A stretch of 64,000 nucleotides of DNA from Paraburkholderia fungorum (GTDB lineage: Bacteria; Pseudomonadota; Gammaproteobacteria; Burkholderiales; Burkholderiaceae): NCBI RefSeq assembly GCF_902833645.1, contig NZ_CADFGE010000002.1, forward strand, positions 313,158 to 377,157, written 5' to 3'. The notes below the pieces were generated by a model. It was given only the letters and a program-made list of their open reading frames with translations, did no database searches and had not been told where the DNA came from. The translations under genes were made by a program, and so were the position numbers. This document shows positions 9,165-18,336 of this stretch, one piece after another (the first letter of the stretch is position 1; each line of letters begins with the position of its first letter).

Positions 9165-9758
9165 TTACGACCCCGCCACCCACACCACCGTCAACGACCT
9201 CACCCCCTGCGCGCCGCGAATCAGCACGCCTTCAATATCCGCCGTGGCCGAAGGGCCTGTAACCAACGCGGCAAAGCGCGCGTCGCGAAAGTCATCGCGT
9301 CGGTACACGTCCTGCAAACCGTCGAGCAACTGCGCCGGATCGAGCAGCACCACCAGATGCTGCACGATGTACCCCAGCGCATTGACGCCATACTCGCGCT
9401 CGCTGAACCACACCGAACCCGTTTCAGCGACACCGAAGCGCGCCCGCACCACGCCCACCTCGACGTCCTGCAATGAAGCCGGCTCGGTTTCCGCCGTGAT
9501 CTCCCGCGTGCCGGGCACTTCGAAAGTCGCCGAGGCCACCGACACCGCGTCGCCGAACCGCTCACGGATCAGCGCCGGCACGTCGGCCGCCGCCGACACG
9601 TCCACGCACGTGCCGCCCATCGCCTGCAATGCGGCCGTGAAGCGCGCCCGCAAATCCCCGCCCTGCGAAGCGAACAACGGCACTTCAGGCCGCGGACGCG
9701 CCGCCGGTTGTGCCTCGCGCACCTTCGCCAGAAAAGCTTCACGCGTTGCCATCGCCAC
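9165..9758 (-). CDS. lutC: lactate utilization protein C
   Basis: A 197-residue LUD-domain protein of the LutC/YkgG family (FEVPGTREITAETEPASL, then GVAETGSVWFSEREYGVNAL, then VVLLDPAQLLDGL). LutC is a subunit of the cytoplasmic LutABC complex that oxidises L-lactate to pyruvate. It is the last gene of lutABC and its 5' end overlaps lutB by 20 bp. A second ATG six bases in (9752) could be the true start. No lactate permease gene follows in the window. Confidence 0.93.
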   Translation of the reverse strand: MAMATREAFLAKVREAQPAARPRPEVPLFASQGGDLRARFTAALQAMGGTCVDVSAAADVPALIRERFGDAVSVASATFEVPGTREITAETEPASLQDVEVGVVRARFGVAETGSVWFSEREYGVNALGYIVQHLVVLLDPAQLLDGLQDVYRRDDFRDARFAALVTGPSATADIEGVLIRGAQGVRSLTVVWVAGS

Positions 9759-11130
9759 CTCCGCGATTCTTCTTGTACCAGGCGTGGAAGGTCAGCTTCG
9801 GCGCCTCCGGCAACTCACGCTGCCGGCCCCAGATATTGAGCGGGTTGTACAGCACGAAATTCGGCAGCCGCCGCAGCGCGCCGCCCATCGACGACACCGT
9901 CGCCCGATATAGCGTCGGACTCGCGAGCAGACGCCCCGCCATTTTCAACACTTCCTGCTTCACGAACGGCACCTCGTGACGCTCGGCGATCACCGTGCGC
10001 CATTTGTAGATCTGCTCGTGAATATTGATCTTCACCGGACACACATTCGTGCAACTGCCGTTGAGCGTCGACGCGAACGGCAACGCGCTATAGCGCTTCA
10101 GATCGAAAGTCGGATTGATGATCGCGCCAATCGGCCCTGAATACGTGCCGCCATACGACAAACCGCCGCTGCGCCGGTACACGGGGCAGGTATTCATACA
10201 CGCGCCGCAACGAATGCATTTGAGCGAGTACCAGAAATCCTCCATCGCAAGCCGCTCCGAACGGCCATGATCGACGAGGATGAAATGCATCTCGGTGCCC
10301 GGACGCGGCGCGCGAAAATGCGAGGTGTATTGCGTAATCGGCGAACCGAGCGCACTGCGCGACAGCATTCGGATGAAGACGCCGAGATCCGACACCTTGG
10401 GAATCAGCTTTTCTATACCGATCGACGCGATATGCAAAGGCGGCACATTCGCCGACAGGTCGGCATTGCCTTCGTTAGTACACACAACCACCGTGCCCGT
10501 CTCCGCCACCGCGAAATTGCAGCCCGTCATGCCGGCGGTTTTGCCGGCGACGAAATACGGCCGCGTGTTCATCCGCTGGCTTTCGGCGAGGTAATGAATA
10601 TCGCTGTTGTTCGGATCGGTGCCGATGGTGCGGCCGAACAGTTCGGCCACGTCGGCGCGTAATTTATGGACCGCGGGCACCACCATGTGGCTCGGGTCCT
10701 GGTGATCGAGTTGCTGGATGCGCTCGCCGAGATCGGTTTCCATCACCGTGATGCCGCGCGGCTCGAGATACTCGCGCATCTTGCATTCGTCGGTGAGCAT
10801 CGACTTGCTTTTGACGAGCGTGGTCATGCCGCGCTCGGACATCAGCTTGTGAACCAGCGCGTTGTGTTCTTCCGCTGTCGCGGCCCAATGCACCACAACG
10901 CCGTTGGCTTCAGCCGCGGCGGCGAACTGCTCGAGGTAGTCCGACAGATGCGACAGCGTGTGTTCCTTGATACCCGACGCCAGGTCGCGCAGCGTCTCCC
11001 ATTCCGCAATGCCGTGCGCCTGCGCATCGCGCTTCTCGCGCAAATCCCATAGACGCTTGTCGTGAAACGCGACGTGCTCCGTCTTCCTGATGAAAGCGCC
11101 CGCGGCTTTCGCGTGATCGACCCGGCTCAT
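9739..11130 (-). CDS. lutB: lactate utilization iron-sulfur protein B
   Basis: A 463-residue LUD-domain protein with two ferredoxin-type clusters. One is CIRCGACMNTCPVYRRSGG and the other is completed by CTNVCPVKINIHEQ, giving the cysteine pattern of two 4Fe-4S centres. The N-terminal two-thirds is the LUD fold (GCNFAVAETGTVVVCTNEGN). This is the electron-transfer subunit of the LutABC L-lactate oxidising complex. The start overlaps the lutA stop by 4 bp, and its 3' end overlaps lutC, so the three genes are one translationally coupled unit. Confidence 0.95.
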   Translation of the reverse strand: MSRVDHAKAAGAFIRKTEHVAFHDKRLWDLREKRDAQAHGIAEWETLRDLASGIKEHTLSHLSDYLEQFAAAAEANGVVVHWAATAEEHNALVHKLMSERGMTTLVKSKSMLTDECKMREYLEPRGITVMETDLGERIQQLDHQDPSHMVVPAVHKLRADVAELFGRTIGTDPNNSDIHYLAESQRMNTRPYFVAGKTAGMTGCNFAVAETGTVVVCTNEGNADLSANVPPLHIASIGIEKLIPKVSDLGVFIRMLSRSALGSPITQYTSHFRAPRPGTEMHFILVDHGRSERLAMEDFWYSLKCIRCGACMNTCPVYRRSGGLSYGGTYSGPIGAIINPTFDLKRYSALPFASTLNGSCTNVCPVKINIHEQIYKWRTVIAERHEVPFVKQEVLKMAGRLLASPTLYRATVSSMGGALRRLPNFVLYNPLNIWGRQRELPEAPKLTFHAWYKKNRGGGDGNA

Positions 11131-11870
11131 GCGCGTGCTCCGTTAAGGACCTGCGCGATATGAATGAAGCGCGCGTCGGCTTTCATGCGTTCCGCGCAAC
11201 CTTGCTGGTGCATCAGGCACGACATGTCGCCCGATACGATGTACTCGGCGCCCGCATTGAGATGATCGCGGACTTTGTCCTGTCCCATGCGGACCGACAC
11301 CGGCTCCTCGGTCACCGAGAAGGTGCCGCCGAAACCACAGCATTCGTCGGGCCGCGACGGTTTGACGAACTCGATGCCCTTAACGCCTTCGAGCAAGGTG
11401 CGTGGCTTCGAAAACGGCGTCGCGGAGATCTCCGAAACCGATGCTTCCTTCAGATGCCGCAACGCGCTACAACTGTTATGCAGCCCGACGCGATGCGGAA
11501 ACTCGGCCCATGGAAACTCGCGCGCGCCGACCACGTCGTGCAGAAATTCGACGAGCTCATAGGCGTTGGCACGAACCTTCGCGACTTCATCGGTCTGCGC
11601 GATCGCGGTCAAATGCTCGCGCACGTGATGGATGCAACTCGCGGACGGCCCGACGATGTAGTCGTAGCCGGCGAAGTTGTGCGCGAACACGCGCTCGGCG
11701 CCGGCGGCCTCGGCTTGCGCGCCGCTGTTGGCCATCGGCTGGCCGCAGCAGGTTTGCTCCTGCGGATAGTCGACCTCGATGCCGAAGCGTTCGAGCAATT
11801 CGAGCGTGGCGATGCCCACCTCGGGGTAGAACGCATCGATAAAACACGGGATAAACAGGGCGACTTTCAT
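11127..11870 (-). CDS. lutA: lactate utilization protein A (CCG-domain oxidoreductase)
   Basis: A 247-residue protein with two cysteine-rich CCG domains: QTCCGQPMANSG near residue 45 and ECCGFGGTFSV near residue 190. This is the layout of LutA/YkgE and of the glycolate-oxidase/HdrD family, where the motifs bind a noncanonical Fe-S cluster. The start at the residue run MKVALFIPCF was chosen over an upstream in-frame ATG (11912) because the family begins there. It is the first gene of lutABC and lies about 165 nt downstream of the promoter at 12044-12074. Confidence 0.94.
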   Translation of the reverse strand: MKVALFIPCFIDAFYPEVGIATLELLERFGIEVDYPQEQTCCGQPMANSGAQAEAAGAERVFAHNFAGYDYIVGPSASCIHHVREHLTAIAQTDEVAKVRANAYELVEFLHDVVGAREFPWAEFPHRVGLHNSCSALRHLKEASVSEISATPFSKPRTLLEGVKGIEFVKPSRPDECCGFGGTFSVTEEPVSVRMGQDKVRDHLNAGAEYIVSGDMSCLMHQQGCAERMKADARFIHIAQVLNGARA

Positions 11871-12206
11871 AAGCTCATTGAAAAGAAAGGCGGCGGCCGG
11901 CGATTCATCCACTCTAGTGCTGGAATCGTCGCGGCGCAGCTGTTTTCCGCCGACGCCATGCGTCTGGCCAGTCAGCGCGGTCGCTCGTCGTGAGCATGCA
12001 TTGTGAGCACTCAGTCAGACTGGTCATGTTGGTCTGACCATGAATTATATAAGGAGCGCACCGCACGATGTCAACCGGAAATCAGAGCAGGAGCGAGTTG
12101 AGTGGGTCGACAGGAGGCGCGCAGGCGCGCAATGCGCCGCTCGCGCAGCGAGCGCGCATGGACTTCGAAAGCTCAGATAAACCGGAACATCAGACGCCCG
12201 GCAGAA
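11871..12206. other. regulatory spacer between lutA and its regulator gene
   Basis: This 336-bp spacer holds the lut promoter/operator (12030-12074) and a roughly 165-nt untranslated leader ahead of lutA. The part next to the regulator gene (12110-12160) is a GC-rich run of gcgc-type inverted repeats. No supported coding sequence was seen. Confidence 0.6.
12030..12074 (-). promoter_or_regulatory. lutABC sigma-70 promoter with FadR-type operator
   Basis: On the minus strand a perfect -35 TTGACA (12074-12069) is followed after 17 bp by TATATA (12051-12046), or after 19 bp by TATAAT (12049-12044). Immediately downstream, at 12040-12030, lies the perfect palindrome TGGTCAGACCA, which matches the TGGT-N3-ACCA consensus of FadR-subfamily GntR repressors. 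A partial second site (TGACCAGTC) follows on the minus strand near 12026-12018. The operator would sit over the transcription start, so binding by the regulator at 12207-12953 should block lutABC until lactate is present. Confidence 0.8.
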
Positions 12207-12953
12207 TCAGGAAATCACGCTCGGCGCAGGTTTCGTCGCGTCGTCTTTGTACATTTCACGCACAAAGGTCAAATGCCGCTCGGCGGCCTTGCGCGCCTTT
12301 TGCGCGTCACGCGCGATGACCGCGTCATAGATGGCCTGATGCTGACTCATCAACTGTTTTTCCATCGCCTCGTCATAATCGATCAGGCGATGGTACTGAC
12401 GCATGCCTTCGCGAATCAGCGTATGGATGCCGTGCATCACATGGGCAAGCGCGATGTTATGCGTAGAGTCGGCAATCGCGAGGTGAAACGCGGCGTCCAG
12501 TTCCGCCAGGTTCACGCGATCTTGCGACTGCGAGCCAGCCTTCAACGCTTCGAATGCTTCGGTAATTTTCTGCAGATCGGCCGCCGTGGCACGTTGCGCC
12601 GCATACACTGTTGAAATCGATTCGAGACCCTGGCGCAGTTCGAGAATATCGGCACTGGTACGCGGATTCTGCAGCAGCAGTTCGGCAAGCGGCTTGGAAA
12701 TGATCGGCGCGGTGACGTCGACAACCGTAAAACCGCCCCGCCCCGACGTTTCAATATAGCCGTCCGCTTCCAGCCTGATCAACGCCTCCCGCAACGACGG
12801 CCGCGACACGCCGAGTTGCGTGGCCAGATCCCGTTCGGCCGGCAACCGGTCGCCCGGCATCAGTGCGCCGTCCGAGATCAGTTGCTTGATCTGGTCGGAC
12901 ACCACGTCGGAAAGTCGTTTGCGCGTGAAGGACTGGATCGGGAGAAATGGCAT
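12207..12953 (-). CDS. FadR/GntR-family transcriptional regulator, probable lactate-responsive repressor
   Basis: A 248-residue regulator. The N-terminal winged helix-turn-helix is classical (GDRLPAERDLATQLGVSRPSLREALIRL, residues about 34-62). A C-terminal all-helical FCD domain follows with metal/effector-binding residues (LAELDAAFHLAIADSTHN and HQAIYDAVIARD). It is transcribed in the same direction as lutABC and sits directly upstream of it. The FadR-type palindrome at the lut promoter makes it the obvious regulator, equivalent to LldR/LutR. Ligand identity is inferred from context. Confidence 0.92.
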   Translation of the reverse strand: MPFLPIQSFTRKRLSDVVSDQIKQLISDGALMPGDRLPAERDLATQLGVSRPSLREALIRLEADGYIETSGRGGFTVVDVTAPIISKPLAELLLQNPRTSADILELRQGLESISTVYAAQRATAADLQKITEAFEALKAGSQSQDRVNLAELDAAFHLAIADSTHNIALAHVMHGIHTLIREGMRQYHRLIDYDEAMEKQLMSQHQAIYDAVIARDAQKARKAAERHLTFVREMYKDDATKPAPSVIS

Positions 12954-13016
12954 GGGCGGCGCGGGTGAAGAAGTGGACGAATTATACCGTTCGCCGACCT
13001 TGCGCCACTGACGAAG

Positions 13017-14813
13017 CTAGCTCGCACCCGCCGCATAGAAGCTCGCCAGATCCCGCTTGAGGGTATGCAACGCGGCATCGTCGAGATAGATCATGTGGCC
13101 GGTCGGGTAGTAGGCGATACGCACGTTGGCATGCAGTTGCGCATCGACGCCCAGATGCGCAAGCGCGTACTCGGTTGCATAGAACGGCGTGGCAAGGTCG
13201 AAATACCCGTTCGCCGACATCACGCGCAGATGCGGGTTCTGCCGCATCGCTTCGGCGAGATCGCCTGCGGCGTACGGCTCGTTCAGGTGTTCCCCCCACC
13301 ACTCGCGATGCTTCCAGTCCCATTGCGTCAACGCCTCGTTATTGAAGACGCGATAGCGGTCCGCGGGCGTGAAGTGCAGATCCTGCGCCAGATGCTGATG
13401 AAGCGCGGCATCGAAAGCGCTCGACGCCCCGGCCACCGACGCATCGAAATCGGGCCGCTCCGACACCCCGTCGTACTCGAGCCCTTCGAAACGCGCATCG
13501 AAACGGCCGACGCTGCGCGATCGATCGCGCAGCAACTGATCGCGAAAGCGCGACGGATAGAGGCGCAGGCGGCTTCGCTTCACATAATCGACGTCGAGTC
13601 CGGTGAACTGCGCGACGCGCGCGGCAATCTCGTCGCGCTGCGCGTCGGGTAATGCGTCGCCCTGCGCAAGCGCTTGCGCATAAGGCCCTCGGGCGAACGC
13701 GCGGGCTTCGTCGAGAAAAGCCGGCAGGTTGGCCGGCTTCGGCACGATCTTGTCGTGATACCAGGCAACGGCCGCGAAGCTCGGCAAATAGCTTTCGCTC
13801 TGGAAATCGGAGCCCGGTGAAAACGCCGCGGAATCGAGCACCGAGGACATCAGGATCACGCCATTGAGCGAGATATTGTTTTGTCCCAGCTCATACGCGA
13901 GCATCGCGGCGCGCGCGGTTCCGTACGATTCGCCGAGCAGATATTTCGGCGAATTCCAACGCTGGTTGACCGTCAGGTAGCGATCGATGAACTGCGAAAA
14001 CGCGGCGAGGTCTTTATCGACACCCCAGAAGTCCTTCCCCGTGCCGTGCCCAACGATTCTCGACAAGCCGGCCCCCACGGCGTCGATAAACACCAGGTCG
14101 GTGGTGTCGAGCAGACTATCGGGGTTGTCATCCAGCACATACGGCGCGGGCGGCGTGTTCGCGGGACTCGCCGTGCGCACCCGCTTCGGACCGAACGATC
14201 CGATCATCAGAAACACAGTGCCCGCACCCGGTCCGCCGTTGAAGAGGAAGGTGACGGGACGCGTCGCGGGATTTTTCGTAGCCACGGTATAGGCGATATA
14301 GAACACGCTCGCATTGGCCTGGCCGCTATTGTCACGCAGCAGCAGGTTGCCAGCGGTCGCGGTGTAATCGATCTTGCGGCCGCCGAGCCGGATCGAATGC
14401 TGCGTCGCCGTGGCGTTCTCCGGCGGCACCGGAATCGCCGGAGTTTCCGGCTTGGCGTTATGCGGCGCGTTGTCTTCCGATTCGTTCTGACTGGCGGCGG
14501 CAACCCGTAGCGGACGGCCAGGGCGTGCAGGATTGGCGCCAGGCGCCCTGACTGGCTGACCGTTCGCATCGACGGCCTGACCGGCTGTTCCCGCCTGGGT
14601 ACCCGGTTTGCCGGGCGCGCTCGCCGGACTGGCCGGCAACGCGGCGGTTCCCGAGCCGGCGGTGGCAGCGGAAGGTTCGTCCAGTTCGGCTGCCACGCAC
14701 ATCTGGCTGAACGCGGCGATAACGGCGAAGACAAGCGCCATCGCAATCAGCGCGGCCGCCACGGATCCGGCCATCAATGACCGGCGCAACGCGAGATAAA
14801 AGCGAATGGCCAT
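13017..14813 (-). CDS. secreted S10-family serine carboxypeptidase
   Basis: A 598-residue exported peptidase. A long hydrophobic segment (residues 12-42) acts as signal peptide or anchor, followed by an Ala/Pro/Gly-rich linker to about residue 130. The catalytic triad of the family is present: Ser296 in GESYGT, Asp539 in GYFDLATPF and His573 in PTGHMIY. The oxyanion region NGGPGAG lies upstream. S10 enzymes remove C-terminal residues from peptides; this one should act in the periplasm or outside the cell. The start at 14813 (the residues MAIRFYLALRRS) gives a sensible signal peptide; an ATG 99 bp upstream is less likely. Confidence 0.9.
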   Translation of the reverse strand: MAIRFYLALRRSLMAGSVAAALIAMALVFAVIAAFSQMCVAAELDEPSAATAGSGTAALPASPASAPGKPGTQAGTAGQAVDANGQPVRAPGANPARPGRPLRVAAASQNESEDNAPHNAKPETPAIPVPPENATATQHSIRLGGRKIDYTATAGNLLLRDNSGQANASVFYIAYTVATKNPATRPVTFLFNGGPGAGTVFLMIGSFGPKRVRTASPANTPPAPYVLDDNPDSLLDTTDLVFIDAVGAGLSRIVGHGTGKDFWGVDKDLAAFSQFIDRYLTVNQRWNSPKYLLGESYGTARAAMLAYELGQNNISLNGVILMSSVLDSAAFSPGSDFQSESYLPSFAAVAWYHDKIVPKPANLPAFLDEARAFARGPYAQALAQGDALPDAQRDEIAARVAQFTGLDVDYVKRSRLRLYPSRFRDQLLRDRSRSVGRFDARFEGLEYDGVSERPDFDASVAGASSAFDAALHQHLAQDLHFTPADRYRVFNNEALTQWDWKHREWWGEHLNEPYAAGDLAEAMRQNPHLRVMSANGYFDLATPFYATEYALAHLGVDAQLHANVRIAYYPTGHMIYLDDAALHTLKRDLASFYAAGAS

Positions 14814-14917
14814 GCAGTTTCCGTCCGCAAGTCGATAGGCGCCGATATTCCGGCCGTCCAGACTAAGACGAACTCGGCGAACGATTCTTGACGCAAGCAT
14901 GAACGACGTCAATCGAA

Positions 14918-14957
14918 AACGGGCTCTAACGGGCTTTAACGGACTCTAACCGGCTCA
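14918..14957. repeat. short tandem repeat, 10 bp x 4
   Basis: Four adjacent 10-bp units, AACGGGCTCT, AACGGGCTTT, AACGGACTCT and AACCGGCTCA, lie in the 292-bp spacer between the S10 peptidase and the aminotransferase. An A-rich run and GCCCG follow, which could pair with the GGGCT cores. No gene is seen in the rest of this spacer. Function unknown. Confidence 0.7.
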
Positions 14958-15105
14958 AAAAAGCCCGTCCCCTGCACCGCGTTGCTTCTTCGAGGAGAAA
15001 CGAAAGCAATTCGAAACAGTTAAGAAAGCCGACCAATTATCCTGCCCCCGCCAGCGGTCCACCTGTGTCCGAGCTTTCATCAGCGTTCTTTGCGCCCGTT
15101 TCCCC

Positions 15106-16293
15106 CTACGCCCGGTTGTGTGCCGGCAATCCCCCGACAAATGCGGCAATCCGCTCGCATGCATCGATCAGGCTCGCTTCGTCGACTACGAAACCCAGCC
15201 GCACGAAACCGTTCGCCGTTTCGCCAAACGCACTGGCGTCGAGCAACGATACGCCTTGAGCCCGAAACAGTTGCCAGGTGAAATCGACCGTGTGGAGACC
15301 GGTGCCGCTGACATCGACCATCATGAACATGCCGGCTTCCGGCAACAGGCAACGCAAACCCGGCACGTGGCGCAACCGTTCGAACACGACGTCGCGACGA
15401 CGCCGGTATAGCTCGCGCATCCCGGCTACGATCGGCGCCTTGTTCTGCAGAGCCGTCAGCGCGGCCTGCTGGATGAAACCCGGCAAGCCATAGAGCATCG
15501 CCAGCGCGAGCCGCCCCATATGCTCGGTCAGGAGAGCCGGCCCAATTGCCCAACCCACGCGCCAGCCTGCCATGGCATGCGATTTCGACAGGCTGCCGAG
15601 CGTCACTGTGCGCTCCGCCATGCCCGGCATCGCGGCGATACTGACGTGCTCGCGCTCGAACGTGAGATCGGCATAGACCTCGTCGGACAGCACCCACAGA
15701 TCATGCCGGCAGGCAAGCTGCGCGATGCGTTCGAGGTCGGCACGCGGCATCACCACGCCGGTCGGATTGCAGGGTGTGGCAAAGAAGATGGCCTTGGTGC
15801 GCGGCGTGAGCGCCGCCTCGAGCGCGTCGCAGTCGAGGTGAAACGCCCGCGCGGAGTCGACCGGCACCGGCACGAGCGTGGCGCCCGCGGCGCGCACGCA
15901 GGCCTCGTACGTAAGATACATCGGCTCGGGGACGATCACTTCGTCGCCTGCTTCCAGCAGACACAGCGAGGTGGCAAACACGCCGTTCTGCGCCCCCGCC
16001 GTCAGAATCACGTTGGCCGCGCTCACGGCGCAACCGGTGGTGCGCACATGTTCTTCGGCAATCGCCGCACGCAGCGGCTCACGCCCCGAGACGGCGCTGT
16101 AATGCGTATCGCCGCCGCGCAACGCCTCGATTGCACGTTCGACGATCGGCGCGGGTGTCGCGAAGTCAGGGTCGCCCACGCTCAGCACGATCACGTCTTC
16201 ACCGTTGGCGAGCGCCTGCTGGGCAACACGGTGGATTTCCCACGCCGACGTGCGCCTGCCTTGCAAACGCTCGACCAGATTCGAGTACTTCAT
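15106..16293 (-). CDS. PLP-dependent class I aminotransferase, AruH-like
   Basis: A 395-residue fold-type I aminotransferase. The PLP lysine is Lys237 in SLSKSHAMAGWRVGW. Asn176 (CNPTG) and Asp204 (SDEVYADL) complete the cofactor site. The SKSHAM motif and length resemble arginine:pyruvate transaminase AruH, although other class I enzymes share it, so the substrate is uncertain. It is transcribed toward the peptidase gene with a 292-bp gap and lies downstream of rpoN, from which it is separated by a terminator. A cytoplasmic role in amino-acid catabolism is likely. Confidence 0.9.
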   Translation of the reverse strand: MKYSNLVERLQGRRTSAWEIHRVAQQALANGEDVIVLSVGDPDFATPAPIVERAIEALRGGDTHYSAVSGREPLRAAIAEEHVRTTGCAVSAANVILTAGAQNGVFATSLCLLEAGDEVIVPEPMYLTYEACVRAAGATLVPVPVDSARAFHLDCDALEAALTPRTKAIFFATPCNPTGVVMPRADLERIAQLACRHDLWVLSDEVYADLTFEREHVSIAAMPGMAERTVTLGSLSKSHAMAGWRVGWAIGPALLTEHMGRLALAMLYGLPGFIQQAALTALQNKAPIVAGMRELYRRRRDVVFERLRHVPGLRCLLPEAGMFMMVDVSGTGLHTVDFTWQLFRAQGVSLLDASAFGETANGFVRLGFVVDEASLIDACERIAAFVGGLPAHNRA

Positions 16294-16357
16294 TGACTCA
16301 TCCCGTTTCGACTTGACCCGCCAATGTAATGGGGCACGCGCGAAACGTCCAGATACG

Positions 16358-16395
16358 AAAAAGAGTCACGCGAGCGGTCAATCTCGCGCGACTCT
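16358..16395 (-). terminator. intrinsic terminator of rpoN
   Basis: On the minus strand, a 13-bp stem with one mismatch (arms 16395-16383 and 16374-16362, 8-nt loop) is followed by a run of T. It lies 37 bp after the rpoN stop codon and should separate rpoN from the downstream aminotransferase gene. Confidence 0.85.
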
Positions 16396-16431
16396 ACGGT
16401 GAATCCCGGCTTTAACGGCAGTGAAGAACGT

Positions 16432-17937
16432 TCAGACCTGGCGGCGCAGTTCGGCCGGCGGCACTTTCATCAGATGGCGGTACTTGGCCACCGTACGCCG
16501 CGCCACCAGCACGCCCTGATCGGCGAGCATCTTCGCGAGCGTTACGTCCGACAGCGGGTCCTGCGTGTTTTCCGCGGCGATCATTTCCTTGAGCAGCGCA
16601 CGCACGGCCGCGGCCGAGCAGGTGCCGCCGCTTTCCGTGCCGAGTTCACGCGGGAAGAAGTGCTTGAACTCGAAGATGCCACGCGGCGTAGCCATATATT
16701 TGTTGCCGGTCGCGCGCGAGATCGTGGACTCATGCAGACCGAGCTCTTCGGCCACGTCGCGCAGCACCATCGGCTTGAGCGCGATTTCACCGTACTGGAA
16801 GAAGGCCTTCTGATGCGCGACGATGCACTCGGCCACGCGCTGAATCGTATCGAAGCGCTGCTGCGCATTGCGGATCAGCCAGCGCGCTTCCTGCAATTGC
16901 TGCGCGAGCGGCGAACGGCTCGCACCGGCCGACTGCGCGAACAACTCCGCATACATGCGATGGATGCGAGCACGCGGCTGCACGGCCGGATTGATCGACA
17001 CCACCCACTTGTTGCGCACCTGGCGCACGATAACGTCCGGCACCACGTAGTTGTCGTCGGTACGGCCGTAGCTGTTGCCCGGCTTCGGATCAAGCTTGCG
17101 CACCAGCGCGCAGGCCACGCGCAATTCCGTAGCGCTACAGCCGATCTGCTTTTGCAGTTCAGCCTGTTCGCGACGCGCGAGACGTTCGAGATGATGCTCG
17201 ACGATTTGCTTCGCCACATCGCGTCCCGGTGTATCCGCGGGTAGCGCGTCGATTTGCAGCGACAGGCACTCGGACAGCGAGCGGGCGCCGAGGCCGGGAC
17301 GGTCGAGCGATTGCACGAGGCGCAGCGCGACCAGCAATTCTTCTTCCGTCAATTCAGGCGTAAGGTCGACACTTTCCGCAAGCTCGCTCAACTCCTGACG
17401 CAGATAACCATCGTCATCGAGTGCCTCGATGATGAAGCGGGCCACCGCGCGGTCGCGGTCGTCGAGTCGGTACAGGCGCAACGAGTCGTGCAGTTGCTCA
17501 CGCAAGGTCGGTTGGGCGCGCGCCCATTCCGCGGGATCGCTGTTTTCCGAGTCGCCGTTCTGGCGCGACGAACCACGGCTGCTGTAGTCACCCGTGTAGT
17601 CGCCCGAAAACTCGCCCGAAAAATCACCGGGCATATCGTCTGGCCCCGCGCTTTCCATGGTGTCGCTGCCGCTGCTTTCAGCCAGCGGTGATTCGGACTC
17701 GGCCGCGGCGACCTGGTCCGTGGCGGGCGTAGCGCCAGAGTCTTCGCCTGGCGTTGTAGTGGCGAGCGCGACGTCTTCCGTGTCGGTCGAGTCGTATTCG
17801 AGAAACGGATTGGTATCGAGCGCGGTGCGCAACTCCTGCTGAAACTCCAGAGACGACAACTGCAACAGACGCACCGATTGCTGCAGACGAGGCGTGAGTG
17901 CGAGAGACTGCCTTGTGCGTAGTTCAATTGACGGCAT
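16432..17937 (-). CDS. rpoN: RNA polymerase sigma-54 factor
   Basis: A 501-residue sigma-54. Region I at the N-terminus is the usual Leu/Gln-rich activator-contact segment (RTRQSLALTPRLQQSVRLLQ). Region II is an unusually long acidic stretch of about 100 residues with FSGEFSGDYTGDYS. The core-binding and helix-turn-helix regions follow, and the RpoN box ARRTVAKYR is at 479-487, with His rather than the usual Glu in the tenth position. Sigma-54 directs transcription at -24/-12 promoters with bEBP activators. The gene is monocistronic here and lacks the usual lptB/hpf/ptsN neighbours, which suggests a second rpoN copy. Confidence 0.95.
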   Translation of the reverse strand: MPSIELRTRQSLALTPRLQQSVRLLQLSSLEFQQELRTALDTNPFLEYDSTDTEDVALATTTPGEDSGATPATDQVAAAESESPLAESSGSDTMESAGPDDMPGDFSGEFSGDYTGDYSSRGSSRQNGDSENSDPAEWARAQPTLREQLHDSLRLYRLDDRDRAVARFIIEALDDDGYLRQELSELAESVDLTPELTEEELLVALRLVQSLDRPGLGARSLSECLSLQIDALPADTPGRDVAKQIVEHHLERLARREQAELQKQIGCSATELRVACALVRKLDPKPGNSYGRTDDNYVVPDVIVRQVRNKWVVSINPAVQPRARIHRMYAELFAQSAGASRSPLAQQLQEARWLIRNAQQRFDTIQRVAECIVAHQKAFFQYGEIALKPMVLRDVAEELGLHESTISRATGNKYMATPRGIFEFKHFFPRELGTESGGTCSAAAVRALLKEMIAAENTQDPLSDVTLAKMLADQGVLVARRTVAKYRHLMKVPPAELRRQV

Positions 17938-18336
17938 TGTAGTGAGGTCCGGTTATTAGCTGAAAAATCGTACGTGACCTCTATAGAGCAACTGTCATAC
18001 CAGCTTTCCCAACACGCTGTTTTTTCTAAGTTTTGCGTTTTCAGGCCCGCCGATTGCGCAGGCGCCGAGCCCCATTTTTACAAGTACCCGGCAATTTCCG
18101 GTCCTATGGCCGGTGCGGCGCCGGCAGGCGGACCGCACCGGCGTGTCCTCCTATTCTTCAGCCTAAATGCATGGGCGGTAACGGCTTTTTCCGGCAGCGC
18201 GCCATGCTGCGGCGGGCCAGGCACATACCTTGCGGATGAACTCGGTGTGGACGGGCGCAGCTCGTCGCCAGCAGACGATCGCAGGCAATGACTGCATCTT
18301 TGAACGCATCCTTCATCAATACCCAATGGAGAAACC
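17938..18336. other. divergent spacer with a GC-rich inverted repeat
   Basis: This 399-bp region separates rpoN (minus) from the BON-domain gene (plus). It contains a perfect 10-bp inverted repeat, GCCGGTGCGG (18109-18118) and its complement (18133-18142), with a 14-nt loop and no T tract. The BON gene is preceded by TGGAG a few bases before its start. No convincing coding sequence or clear promoter hexamers were found. Confidence 0.5.
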
